Shown here: piece by piece, positions 34,317-44,100 of the stretch
How the letters are laid out: the number at the start of each line of letters is the position of its first letter
Position numbering within the stretch: the stretch's first letter is position 1
Assembly (NCBI GenBank): GCA_963700885.1
Contig: CAVOZJ010000034.1
Location: 1 to 64,000 of the forward strand
Reading direction: 5' to 3'
Length of the DNA stretch: 64,000 nucleotides
Source: Anderseniella sp963700885
GTDB lineage: Bacteria > Pseudomonadota > Alphaproteobacteria > Rhizobiales > Aestuariivirgaceae
Program-made: the position numbers and the translations under genes
The notes under the pieces: generated by a model
The model's database searches: none
Told to the model about the DNA's origin: nothing
What the model saw: the letters and a program-made list of their open reading frames with translations, nothing else

Positions 34317-34745
34317 ATGCACCATGACCCGACGGAGAAATTTCGTAATGAGCCTTCGGCGTATCAATTTGTTGAGGGTCTGATATGGCCTGATGGTCCG
34401 GTATGTCCGCATTGCGGCAGCACGGGCCACATCTCAATGCTAATGGGCGAGAGTACCCGGCAAAATACCTACAAATGCTATAACTGCTGCAAACCGTTTA
34501 CGGTAAAGGTCGGCACCATTCTGGAGGGCAGCAAGGTTCCTCTGCATAAATGGTTGCAAGCCTTTGTACTGGCGAATGCCGATCGGAGGCAGGTAAATCC
34601 GAGCAGGATGAGCGAGACTCTGGGACTTACATACAAGACAGCAAGCTTCATCCTGAGCCGGATACGGGCGGTGAAGGCCCGACACCTTTCCGGGTCGCCA
34701 GGCCGCACCGGTTCCAAGCCTTCCAATCAGCCGCGCAATTTGTAA
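34317..34745 (+). CDS. IS1595-like zinc-ribbon/HTH protein without the DDE domain
   Basis: Residues 10-120 match the N terminus of IS1595-family transposases: FVEGLIWPDGPVCPHCGS zinc ribbon (C30, C33, C54, C57), KPFTVKVGTILEGSKVPLHKW, then a helix-turn-helix ending YKTASFILSRIRAVK. The protein stops there; the ISXO2-like DDE nuclease is absent, so it could only bind DNA. A strong GGGGAG site sits before an ATG at 34291 whose frame would join this one if two bases (AT near 34316) were removed, so the original start was probably 34291. An in-frame ATG at 34242 also exists. It may be a remnant or a co-opted regulator of the secretion locus. Confidence 0.6.
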   Translation: MHHDPTEKFRNEPSAYQFVEGLIWPDGPVCPHCGSTGHISMLMGESTRQNTYKCYNCCKPFTVKVGTILEGSKVPLHKWLQAFVLANADRRQVNPSRMSETLGLTYKTASFILSRIRAVKARHLSGSPGRTGSKPSNQPRNL

Positions 34746-34833
34746 TGAAATGATACATGATTGATATGCAGTTGACATACTGAAATGCCAATCCGGGAGG
34801 AGAAAAAAGTCAGTTAGTTGAAGTGAGGTGACT

Positions 34834-35040
34834 ATGACGAACAAGAAATCTTATCAACACAACGAACAGATTCAGTTTGACCGTTTTCTGGAAACCCTTG
34901 AGAAACTTGGACGGGAAGACCTCGCAAAAGACCCCGAGAGTGGCCTTGCCGGCATTGTCCTGATCAGTAGCCAGGACCAACAGCAGGGGCAAACCCAGGG
35001 CAGTAACCGGAATCGGCGAATGATTTCCCGCAGGTTCTAG
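34834..35040 (+). CDS. Small protein with a Gln/Gly-rich tail
   Basis: This 68-residue protein has a GAGGTG ribosome site just before the ATG. An amphipathic N-terminal half (QFDRFLETLEKLGREDLAKD) leads into LAGIVLISSQ and then DQQQGQTQGSNRNRR. The QGQ-type tail resembles the QGQ tract of the low-complexity secretion-locus protein. It lies 88 bases downstream of the zinc-ribbon gene on the same strand, with a TTGACA-like box at 34771 between them. It overlaps the end of the next, opposite-strand gene by four bases. No family is recognised. Confidence 0.5.
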   Translation: MTNKKSYQHNEQIQFDRFLETLEKLGREDLAKDPESGLAGIVLISSQDQQQGQTQGSNRNRRMISRRF

Positions 35041-35516
35041 CGGGCCTCAAGTCTGTCGCGTACATAGGTCTCAAAATATTGTTCCCAGTGCCGGCGCAGG
35101 GTTGCCAGTGTGTGCGGGGGCACTGATCCTCGTTGGCTAGCAGGCCATGCGGGATCGTCATGATCAAGGTGCTTGATGAATTGCACGGCGTTCTGGCAGC
35201 CTTCATCGAACAGCGGATTATGTTCAGTGCTGAATAGACAAACGTTCTCACCGAATACTTCTCCACTATGACCGGTGATTGCCTGCCAGATGGATGCCTG
35301 CATGTTGCCGACCATATCTGAAGAAATTTTGCCCGACGACCTGGTCAGGATCAACGTTGTGACAGTGGCGATAAACCCCTGTACATAGGGATCGCTCCAG
35401 CCAGCATCGTCCAGCCAACGCAGTTTCTGCCGACTGTCGATGACAAGTGGAGCAATCAGCGCGATGGCAAGCCTGCGATTTCGCCGTGCAGTTAACAGAC
35501 TGAACATTCTTTGCAC
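35037..35516 (-). CDS. Hypothetical protein
   Basis: This 159-residue protein is not recognised. It starts MQRMFSLLTARRNRRLAIALIAPLV, a basic then hydrophobic helix that could be a membrane or targeting segment, continues with WSDPYVQGFIATVTTLI and a mixed-charge C-terminal half rich in Asp, His and Trp, and ends WEQYFETYVRDRLEAR. A second ATG at 35507 is possible. It is convergent with the small Gln/Gly-tailed gene and divergent from the next one. Confidence 0.55.
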   Translation of the reverse strand: MQRMFSLLTARRNRRLAIALIAPLVIDSRQKLRWLDDAGWSDPYVQGFIATVTTLILTRSSGKISSDMVGNMQASIWQAITGHSGEVFGENVCLFSTEHNPLFDEGCQNAVQFIKHLDHDDPAWPASQRGSVPPHTLATLRRHWEQYFETYVRDRLEAR

Positions 35517-35598
35517 CTTCGATGCTATTGTATATCACAACACTGTGCATTGCGCCCGACATGTCGGTAAAATTTGAAGAAGCAGAATGGAGAGTGAA

Positions 35599-36153
35599 AT
35601 GTCTGGAAATCTGCCTGAACGGCCCGCTTTCAAAGCATTGCAATTGGCTGCCGCGTCCACGGCCGACAAACGGACGCAGCTGATGGTTCTTATCGGCAAT
35701 CTTGCATTCAGCTGGTCAAACAATGAAAGCATGTTCATCTACCTGATCATGCTGTTGCTGGACACCGACGAAACTGCTGCAGCCGTTGTGTTCTCGACTC
35801 TCAATACAACCCGCGCCCGGATTGATCTGATCAGACGCCTGGCTTTGCTGCGCATCAATGACAAGTCGATAAGTCGCGAACTCGATGAGCTGATAGCGCG
35901 GTTTGACGTCAGCACAAGACTGCGCAATGAATTCAATCACGCTGTTTTCGATGTTGACGCCAAGGGTGACATCACTCACACCAGATCACTGCGGCTGGTG
36001 GAAAAACGTGGCAAACTGAAGTTCGGCGAGACACAGGCAGTCAACAGCAAGCGTCTCAGGGAACTCTCCGGCGCTATCTCCGAACTGGTCAGTCTGAACC
36101 GTGACATCTGGGACTTCCTGCCTCGTCTGCAACAGCATTTGCGTGCAGCCTGA
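35599..36153 (+). CDS. Hypothetical helical protein
   Basis: This protein of about 184 residues is not recognised. It is predicted mostly helical, with IGNLAFSWSNNESMFIYLIMLLL near the start and DVSTRLRNEFNHAVFDVD in the middle. The pattern (an Asn-Glu pair early, an RNxFNHA motif later) resembles small soluble helical-bundle proteins seen in proteobacteria. GGAGAG four bases before the ATG at 35599 favours that start over the one at 35587. It appears monocistronic. Confidence 0.6.
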   Translation: MSGNLPERPAFKALQLAAASTADKRTQLMVLIGNLAFSWSNNESMFIYLIMLLLDTDETAAAVVFSTLNTTRARIDLIRRLALLRINDKSISRELDELIARFDVSTRLRNEFNHAVFDVDAKGDITHTRSLRLVEKRGKLKFGETQAVNSKRLRELSGAISELVSLNRDIWDFLPRLQQHLRAA

Positions 36154-36430
36154 GCAGCATGTTGATATGCAGGCAAATATGAGTACCTACTTTGTCCAGA
36201 GCTGGGAGTTTATTTAGTGGAGATGTCCACCCGAGTATCGACATGGCAACAGAGTTTCAATCCAGAAACCACGCCGAGGTCCACTTTGCAACCACACGGA
36301 AATCCTGTTGAGACTCCAGTTCGCCTTACAGCAACACCATGTATCAGTCATCCAGCGTGGTTTGTGACGGCACTCTGCTACCTATCTCCCAGGCGGGAGG
36401 CAAGGCCATGCCCCTACGCGATGCCGGAGT

Positions 36431-37042
36431 TCACGAAACAACGACCTTCGTGTTGATGTCGACGCGATCATAAAGATCTATGATTTCCTCGTTCAGCATC
36501 CGAATACATCCCGACGACAGGGCCTGACCGATGGTTCTGGGGGCATTGGTGCCGTGAATACGATACAAGGTGTCCTTGTTGCCGACATACAGATACAGGG
36601 CACGGGCACCAAGCGGGTTTTCCGGTCCCCCTTCCATGCGTTCAGGCAGTTCACGGCCGTATTGTGAAAGCTCGCGTTCTATCATCTCTTTGGGCGGATG
36701 CCAGGCTGGCCACTCTGCCTTATTGCCAATTCTGGCCGTGCCGGACCATCTGAACCCGGCCCTGCCCACACCAATGCCGTAGGCAATCGCCTTGTCTCCG
36801 CGCTGGACCAGGTAAAGCGTCCGTTCGCGGGTCCTGATGACGATGGTTCCGGGAGGTTCCGAAGTGGGAAATGCAACAATCTGTTTGCCTTCGTACTTCT
36901 TGCCGTTGCGCCGGCTGCCCGAGCTGGCAAAGCCTCCAAAGAGTTTGTCGAAGAAGCTTGTGTGTTCGCGGATCTGTGCCCGCAACGGTGTTGCGGACAT
37001 GAACAGGGCAGTGGCGCCCAGCAACAATTGACGACGTTTCAT
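36431..37042 (-). CDS. L,D-transpeptidase (YkuD domain)
   Basis: This 203-residue exported protein starts MKRRQLLLGATALFMSATPL, a signal peptide with a twin-arginine-like start. The YkuD domain (about 64-200) ends with the catalytic motif: H163 in IHGTN and C179 in SSGCIRM. Such enzymes form 3-3 cross-links in peptidoglycan or attach outer-membrane proteins to it. I chose the ATG at 37042 because the 29 residues upstream (to 37129) do not look like a signal peptide. It is divergent from the OmpA-type gene, another cell-wall-associated protein. Confidence 0.9.
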   Translation of the reverse strand: MKRRQLLLGATALFMSATPLRAQIREHTSFFDKLFGGFASSGSRRNGKKYEGKQIVAFPTSEPPGTIVIRTRERTLYLVQRGDKAIAYGIGVGRAGFRWSGTARIGNKAEWPAWHPPKEMIERELSQYGRELPERMEGGPENPLGARALYLYVGNKDTLYRIHGTNAPRTIGQALSSGCIRMLNEEIIDLYDRVDINTKVVVS

Positions 37043-37317
37043 GAGACTGCGCAACCTCTTAGTCTGGGGCAAAAATTCCTCATACACCCGTTTGCGAAGG
37101 GACACCCGTCCCGCCTGGTCCGGGGGCAATGATAATTCATTACTGCCGCCCTTGCCAACAGTTTGGTTTTCTCAACTGCAACTTTTTACCCAGTCGTTGC
37201 TAACGTGTGCACCAGTACTGCCAAACCGCCATTTTAAAACAGCAGGCATGGCTGTCACACTGGAGACACAATCATTTCTGACTTTGCCGGCGGCCCAAAA
37301 AAGAAAGTCTGATCGTC

Positions 37318-38586
37318 ATGTTTAACGCGCGAATTCCAATAGCAGCCTGCCTGCTTCTCGTTCTGTCGCCGATATTTGGTCATTCAGCCTCCGCGGCAGG
37401 ACTTGCACAGTCACAGGGGCTGATCCAGGTCGCCCAGGCCGAAACCGAAGAAGACCCAAAGAAGAAGAAGCGCGCAGAGCGTAAAGAGAAGAAAGAGCGA
37501 GCAGAGCGTAACAGGCAGAATGGCGATGGCGGTGAGACCGGGCAACGCCAGCGTTCGGATCGCAGGAAGCAGGAACCAGATCGGGCAGATAAGCAAAAAC
37601 GCCGTGAACTTCGTGAGCAGCAGCAACAACGCAAGGCCGAGCAACGGCAGAGACAGAAGGCGATCAAGAGTGAGCAGGATCGCAAAACGACCATTGACGC
37701 CGACAGGCAGCGCCAGCAGCAATTGACGGGGGAACGTGAACGGCAGCGGGAACTGCGGGAAGAGGGCCAGCGCCAGCGTTCAAGGAATGACCAGCGCAAT
37801 CAGCAGAACTCCGGGCGCGAGGAGCAACAGCGCCAGCGTGAACTTCGCCAGCAGCAACGCAACGGGCAGCGTCAGCGCGCGCAAACCGAGCAGCGTGAGA
37901 ACATCGTCAAGCAGACTGACAGGCACACCGTGCGCAACCGCAAGCGCATCGACCGCCGCGGACGGGTGCAATATTCCACAACCCGGCACTACCGGGTGCA
38001 TGACCGGCGGTATCGCAACCGCTACCGCAATGGCAGAAGCATCTACTTCCTGCCGCCTATCGGAGTGGCACTGGCGGCAGAGCTTTACTATCTCGACGCA
38101 TCGCGCGCGACTTACCAGGACTATGTTGACCTGTTCGACGCTCCGCCCGTCGTGGATATCCCGCGGCGTTACACCATGGAGGAAATCGTGGAGGATCCGG
38201 AAGTCCGCTCCATGGTCCGCAGTGTAAACATTGACATGATCACCTTCGCGTCCGGTTCCGCGGTCATCACCGATGACCAGCTTCACAAGCTGGACGATCT
38301 GGCCAATGCCATGCTCGAGGTTTTACAGAATGACAGGGATGAAAAGTTTCTTGTCGAAGGGTATACGGATGCCACGGGTAATGACGAGTCAAACCTGTAT
38401 TTGTCAGAGGACCGGGCGGCCGCCGTTCAGTCCGCGCTTATCGAGGAATACGGAATCCCGTCAGGCAACCTGGAAGCAGTAGGTTATGGCGAGCAGTACC
38501 TGCTGATCGACACCCAGGGACCGGAACGCCGCAACCGCCGCGTGACCATTCGTGCAGTTGGCAATCTGCTAGCCCAGGGGGACTAG
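37318..38586 (+). CDS. OmpA-family protein with a long Arg/Gln/Glu-rich linker
   Basis: This 422-residue envelope protein has a signal peptide (about 1-27). Residues 45-215 are very rich in R, Q, E and K (QRQREL repeats; probably a charged coiled coil), followed by YIR-type basic residues and a short hydrophobic segment (SIYFLPPIGVALAAELYYL, 241-259). The C-terminal OmpA domain (about 303-415) has VEGYTDATGNDESN, LSEDRAAAVQSAL and ERRNRRV, the peptidoglycan-binding signature. Similar proteins with QR-rich linkers occur widely in Hyphomicrobiales. It probably tethers the envelope to peptidoglycan. Confidence 0.85.
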   Translation: MFNARIPIAACLLLVLSPIFGHSASAAGLAQSQGLIQVAQAETEEDPKKKKRAERKEKKERAERNRQNGDGGETGQRQRSDRRKQEPDRADKQKRRELREQQQQRKAEQRQRQKAIKSEQDRKTTIDADRQRQQQLTGERERQRELREEGQRQRSRNDQRNQQNSGREEQQRQRELRQQQRNGQRQRAQTEQRENIVKQTDRHTVRNRKRIDRRGRVQYSTTRHYRVHDRRYRNRYRNGRSIYFLPPIGVALAAELYYLDASRATYQDYVDLFDAPPVVDIPRRYTMEEIVEDPEVRSMVRSVNIDMITFASGSAVITDDQLHKLDDLANAMLEVLQNDRDEKFLVEGYTDATGNDESNLYLSEDRAAAVQSALIEEYGIPSGNLEAVGYGEQYLLIDTQGPERRNRRVTIRAVGNLLAQGD

Positions 38587-38721
38587 GTCGCTTGACCGGT
38601 TTTCGGGGTTCGCTGCCACGGCGTGATTCGCGCTGTGTTCTGGTTGACCATAAGGGAGCCGCAACCCTGTCAAGCGGGGTCGGAAAACCGGCCTGTAGCG
38701 CGAGTCAAACCTGAATTTCGG

Positions 38722-40296
38722 TTAGTGAAGCTCCTTGGTGCGCATGAAGCGGATATCCTTGTAGGTCTTGGCGGCATAGTCGAGTTCCCAGGCACCCTTG
38801 GCGAGAAACACGAAACTGCCATCGCGATCTGCCGCCATTGCCAGGCGGTTGCGTTCCCTGAAAACCACCAGCGCGGCCGGGTCGTCAGATGCGACCCAGC
38901 GCGCCATTTCGTAAGGTGACGCTTCAAACTCCAGCGTCACGCCGTATTCCTGTTTGGCGCGCGAGGCCAGCACATCAAGCTGCAACACCCCGACAACACC
39001 GACAATCCACTGGGACCCGACCTCCGGCTGGAATACCTGGATCAGGCCTTCCTCGGCAAGGTCTTCCAGCGCGGCGCGCATTTGCTTGACCCTGGTCATG
39101 TCACCCAGCCGGACGCGCCTGAGCGCTTCCGGTGCAAAGGCCGGCAAGCCGGTGAACCGCAGGACCTCGCCCTCGGTGAAGGTATCGCCGACACGCACGG
39201 TGCCGTGATTCGGGATACCGATGACATCGCCAGCCTGGGCGTCCTCGGCGATTTCGCGATCCTGGGCGAGAAAGAAGATCGGACTGTGCACCAGGATATC
39301 CCTATTGGTGCGCACCTGCCTTAGTTTCATGCCGCGTCTGAAGTGGCCGGAACACACTCTCATGAACGCCACCCGGTCACGGTGGTTCTTGTCCATGTTG
39401 GCCTGAACCTTGAAGATGAAACCGGAAACCATGCTCTCGTCCGGTGAAACATCCCGGGGTTCCGCCGGGCTGGGTCTGGGCGACGGCGCATGTTCAATGA
39501 TCACATCGAGCAACTGCTGTACGGAAAAACCGTTCAGGGCGCTGCCAAATATCACCGGTGTCAGGTGGCCTTCCAGAAAGGAATTCTGGTCAAACGCAGC
39601 ATAACCTGCCTGCGCAAGTTCAATTGCCTCGGTTGCTGACGCGGCAACGTGGCCGGGTACGCCTGCGATTTCGCCAAGCTTTCCGGGAGATGGTACATTC
39701 AGGGTTTCGTCAAATTGCCCGCCGCGCCTTGATGCACGCGAGAATGCGCCATTGCGCAAGTCATAGCAGCCATGAAAATCAGATCCCATACCAACCGGCC
39801 AGATCATGGGCGAGACATCGAGTGCAAGCATGTCCTGGATTTCGTCAAGCAACTCGAAGCCGTCGCGGCCTTCGCGGTCGACCTTGTTGACGAACGTGAC
39901 AATCGGGATGTCACGAAGCCTGCAGACCTCAAAAAGCTTGCGGGTCTGGCTTTCAATACCCTTGGCAGCATCGATCACCATGATGGCTGAATCAACAGCG
40001 GTCAGCGTGCGATAGGTGTCCTCGGAAAAATCCTCATGGCCCGGGGTGTCCAGCAGGTTGCAGGTGTGACCGTCATAGTCGAAGGTCATGACAGAGCTGG
40101 TCACGGAAATTCCCCGGTCCTGCTCAATCTTCATCCAGTCGGATCGGGCACGGCGCTGTGCGCCCCGGGTCCGTACAGCGCCAGCCAGACGAATTGCACC
40201 GCCTGCCAGAAGCAGCTTTTCCGTCAGCGTGGTCTTGCCGGCATCAGGATGTGAAATGATAGCGAACGTGCGCCGTGAAGCGTGGTCTGAAGCCAT
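38722..40296 (-). CDS. prfC: Peptide chain release factor 3
   Basis: This 524-residue translational GTPase recycles RF1/RF2 from the ribosome. The P-loop is ISHPDAGKTTLTEKLLL, followed by RGISVTSSVM (switch I), LLDTPGHEDFSEDTYRTL (G3) and VNKVDREGRD (G4). The length matches RF3 (about 529). The start at 40296 directly precedes the GTPase fold; the frame open to 40485 adds 63 unrelated residues. It is a stand-alone housekeeping gene. Confidence 0.95.
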   Translation of the reverse strand: MASDHASRRTFAIISHPDAGKTTLTEKLLLAGGAIRLAGAVRTRGAQRRARSDWMKIEQDRGISVTSSVMTFDYDGHTCNLLDTPGHEDFSEDTYRTLTAVDSAIMVIDAAKGIESQTRKLFEVCRLRDIPIVTFVNKVDREGRDGFELLDEIQDMLALDVSPMIWPVGMGSDFHGCYDLRNGAFSRASRRGGQFDETLNVPSPGKLGEIAGVPGHVAASATEAIELAQAGYAAFDQNSFLEGHLTPVIFGSALNGFSVQQLLDVIIEHAPSPRPSPAEPRDVSPDESMVSGFIFKVQANMDKNHRDRVAFMRVCSGHFRRGMKLRQVRTNRDILVHSPIFFLAQDREIAEDAQAGDVIGIPNHGTVRVGDTFTEGEVLRFTGLPAFAPEALRRVRLGDMTRVKQMRAALEDLAEEGLIQVFQPEVGSQWIVGVVGVLQLDVLASRAKQEYGVTLEFEASPYEMARWVASDDPAALVVFRERNRLAMAADRDGSFVFLAKGAWELDYAAKTYKDIRFMRTKELH

Positions 40297-40396
40297 GAGG
40301 TTTGAGGCCTTGCGAGATACTTGTCCTGGACAGGCCGGCTGCAATGCCGGGTCTGCTGATGAATGCACGGGTTGCCGGATGGTCAATCCTGGCCCA

Positions 40397-40972
40397 TTAA
40401 CGGGCTTGCGCGTGATACTCATCATTCGGGCGCATGTCCACTGCCGATGCCATCCGGTTCGACATGTTGAAAAAGCTGGCGACACCCGAAATGTCCCAGA
40501 TATCGCGATCAGAAAAGCCGGCCGCTCTCAGGGCCTCGCGATCGCGCTCAACCATTGCATGCGGAACGCGGGTCAGCTTATCGGCAAACTCCAGCATGGC
40601 GGTCTGGCGGTCATCGAGATCTGCGGCGCGGAAATTCATGACCATCTGTTCGCCAAGCTCCGGTTTGCCGGACAACTGCCTGATGGCGGCGCCATGTGCG
40701 GTCAGACAATAGTAACACTGGTTCACACTGGAAACCGCAACGGCAATCATCTCGCGTTCCAGCTTGCTGAGATTTGAGTCTCCCAGCATCAAGTCATTGT
40801 ACAGGTCCGCAAACGCCTGCAGCTTGGCTGAAGAGAATGCATACGCCTTGAGCACATTCGGTATGAAGCCGAGTTTTTCGGTGCATTTGTCGAAGTAGCC
40901 CAACTGGCGTTCAGTGAGTTGATCAACCTGCTCTATCTTCAGGGCCGTGGCAGGGGTATCGGAGGTCGTCAT
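40397..40972 (-). CDS. Peroxidase-related AhpD-like (carboxymuconolactone decarboxylase family) protein
   Basis: This 191-residue protein has the AhpD-type redox motif C86xxC89 followed by H93 (NQCYYCLTAHG), and the start LGFIPNVLKAYAF typical of the peroxidase-related subfamily. These all-helical enzymes reduce peroxides through the two cysteines. GGAGA precedes the ATG at 40972. It lies upstream of prfC in the same direction (100-base gap) and divergent from the glutamate dehydrogenase gene. The physiological substrate is unknown. Confidence 0.87.
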   Translation of the reverse strand: MTTSDTPATALKIEQVDQLTERQLGYFDKCTEKLGFIPNVLKAYAFSSAKLQAFADLYNDLMLGDSNLSKLEREMIAVAVSSVNQCYYCLTAHGAAIRQLSGKPELGEQMVMNFRAADLDDRQTAMLEFADKLTRVPHAMVERDREALRAAGFSDRDIWDISGVASFFNMSNRMASAVDMRPNDEYHAQAR

Positions 40973-41104
40973 TTGTCTGTCTCCATCAAGACATAGGGTC
41001 ATTCGTTGGTTCGACTGGTATTACATGCAATTCGAATACATGGCCATTATCGGAAACCTGTCCTATGCTGAATTGTCGGGCCGTTGCAAAAAGGGTGGAA
41101 TGTC

Positions 41105-44100
41105 GTGTCGGAAAAATCCAGATCTAAATCTGTACAGAAAGCTTCAACCAGGAAAACGGGCATGGGTCCGCTTGAGAAAGTCCTGCGCAAACAACTGTTC
41201 CGCGAGGCGGCCGACGAGGACGTTGCCGGGCTGACCAGCGCAGACATTGATTTGCTCGTTGAACGTTCAAGGCAATTTCTCGATATCAAATCACCTGGCC
41301 GGGTCAAAATCCGGATTGAGGCGCCCGGCGTCAAGGATGGCGTGCTGGCGCACCGCAGCATTCTGGAAATCCTGAATGATGACATGCCGTTTCTGGTGGA
41401 CTCGGTAATCAACGCCCTGTCGAAAAGAGGACATACGGTGCACACGATATTGCATCCGGTGCTGGCCACCGAGCGCGACAGCAAGGGCAAACTGATCGCC
41501 CTGAATGACCCGAAGAAGCAGCTTGGAGATTTCCTGCGGGAGAGTTACCTGCATATTCACCTTGAAGCGCTGAATTCCGGGCGGGAACGGGATGCACTGA
41601 CAGGCGAACTGCAAGATATTCTGGAGGAAGTTCGGGCGGCCGTGGTTGACTGGCAGCCCATGCAGCACGAGATACAGGGAAGAATTCACAAGCTCAGGAC
41701 AAAACCCTCACCGCTGCCAACTGCCATAGTCAGCGAGACGATCGATTTTCTGAGCTGGCTGCTGAACAACAAATTCACTTTCCTTGGCATGTGCCAGTAC
41801 AATCTCGTCACCAAGGCAGGCAAAAAACAGATGCTGGCCGATGAGAAATCGGCTCTTGGGATCTTGCGACTGCAGAAACGCCCGGTGATCCGGAGTACGG
41901 CGAGAAGCGACCTGTCGAGTTACAAATCGGGCTATGCAATTGTCGTGGAAAAATCCGACCTTGTGTCCCGTGTGCACAGATCTGCCGTTATGGACTATGT
42001 GGGGTTGTATGATTTCGATCAGGCCGGAAACGTTGTTGGCGAGTTGCGAATCGTGGGCCTTTTCGCCTCAACCGCCTATACTGAAGCAGCCAGCGGCATT
42101 CCGCTTTTGCGCCGCCGCATAGAGGCCGTGATGGCGCTCAGCGGGCTTACCCCGAGCGGTCACTCAGGCAAGGGCCTGCTGAACATTCTCGAAACAATGT
42201 CGCGGGATGACCTGTTCCAGATTGAATCGGAACAACTGGCACCGCTTGCAATGGGCATGTGGCGGCTGCACGAAAGACCACGCACCCGCCTGTTTGTCAG
42301 GGTTGACCGGTTTGAAAGATACGTGATCGCGTTTGTATTCTTTCCCCGCGACCGGTTCTCATCGGATCTGCGGGAAAAAGCCGGCGCCATCCTGGAAAGG
42401 CACTACAACGGCAAGACGCTCGAATTCCTGCCGAACTTCGGCGAAGGGACCCTGGTTCGTGTCCGGTTCATCATCTCACTGGGCGTTTCACCGAAAAACC
42501 TGCCGGATGTGAAAGTGGTTGAAAATGAGATTGTGGAAGCTACGCGAAGCTGGGGTGACGAGCTTTCGGATGCCCTGATAGCGAGCGCGGATGGATCTGG
42601 CGGAAGAACATTGTCGAAACGTTACTCAAAGGCGTTTCCACTGGCATATCGCGAAACAAACCACATCCAGAATGCGCAGCACGATATTGCTGTCATGGAG
42701 GCTCTGGATACCAAGGTCCCTACAGCGGCGGAGTTTGCAGAACCGGTTGCAGATCATGGCGCGGTACGGCTGAAGCTGTTCAATCTGGCATCCGCCGTTC
42801 CATTATCGGCCCGTCTGCCGCTGCTGGAAGACATGGGTTTGCGGGCACTGGACGAAAATACCTACATCGTCCAGCCGGCAGTCAAACCGGAACCGGCAGC
42901 AGAAGATGAAGCGGTTTATATTCACGAGGTTGCTCTCAATCGTGATGGAAATGCCGCAATTGATCAACAGAGCTACCAGCTGCTGGAGGCCTGCTTTCTG
43001 GCCGTCTGGACAGGCAAGGCGGACAGCGACCAGCTGAACGGGCTTGTATTGTCGGCATCCCTGACGTGGCAGGAAGTAACCGTTTTGAGAACCTTCGCGC
43101 GGTATTTGCGTCAGACCGGTTTCGCCTACTCGCTGTCAGCCATGGCCGGCACGCTGATACGTTATAGTGAGATCACCCGGTTGCTTGTCGATTTGTTCGA
43201 CACAAGGTTTCAGCCTGACCACCCCAGGGCCAATACACTGGAGGCACGCGAAAAACTGCAGGCAAGCCTGCTACGCGACGTGGAAGATCAGTTGGCAAGC
43301 GTGCCCAGTCTCGATGACGACCGGATAATCCGTCATATGGCTGGCGTGATCACCGCCACGATGCGCACCAACTATTTCAACCTTGAAAATCTGCAGGGCG
43401 GCATTCCCATTGCCCTGGCCATGAAAATCCGAAGCAGGGACGTACCCGGCATTCCGGCACCTGTTCCATTTGCAGAAATATTTGTCCATTCAACGCTTGT
43501 CGAAGGTGTGCATCTGCGCGGTGGCAAGATCGCACGCGGTGGCTTGCGATGGTCTGACCGGGCGGAAGATTTCCGGACCGAAGTGCTGGGGCTGGCCAAG
43601 GCACAGAATGTCAAGAATGCGGTTATTGTACCTGTAGGCGCCAAGGGCGGATTTATTCCCAGACAGCTTCCGGCGGGAGGCAGCCGGGACGAGGTTTATC
43701 TGGCAGGAACCGTCGCCTATCAGTCGTTCGTTTCAAGCCTGCTGTCGGTGACCGACAATACCCGGGGCGGAAAGATCATACCGCCACCTGCAATTGTTCG
43801 CCATGATGGTGATGACCCATACCTGGTGGTTGCGGCTGACAAGGGAACCGCGGCATTTTCAGATGTTGCCAACGCAATCTCCTCTGCGGCAGGCTTCTGG
43901 CTCGACGATGCCTTTGCGTCTGGCGGGTCAGCCGGTTATGACCACAAGAAGATGGGCATTACCGCACGCGGTGGATGGGAAGCGGTGAAACGCCACTTCC
44001 GTGAGATGGATCGTGACATACAGACCACGCCATTCACGGCAGTTGGTATCGGTGACATGTCCGGCGACGTGTTTGGCAACGGTATGTTGCTGTCGCACCA

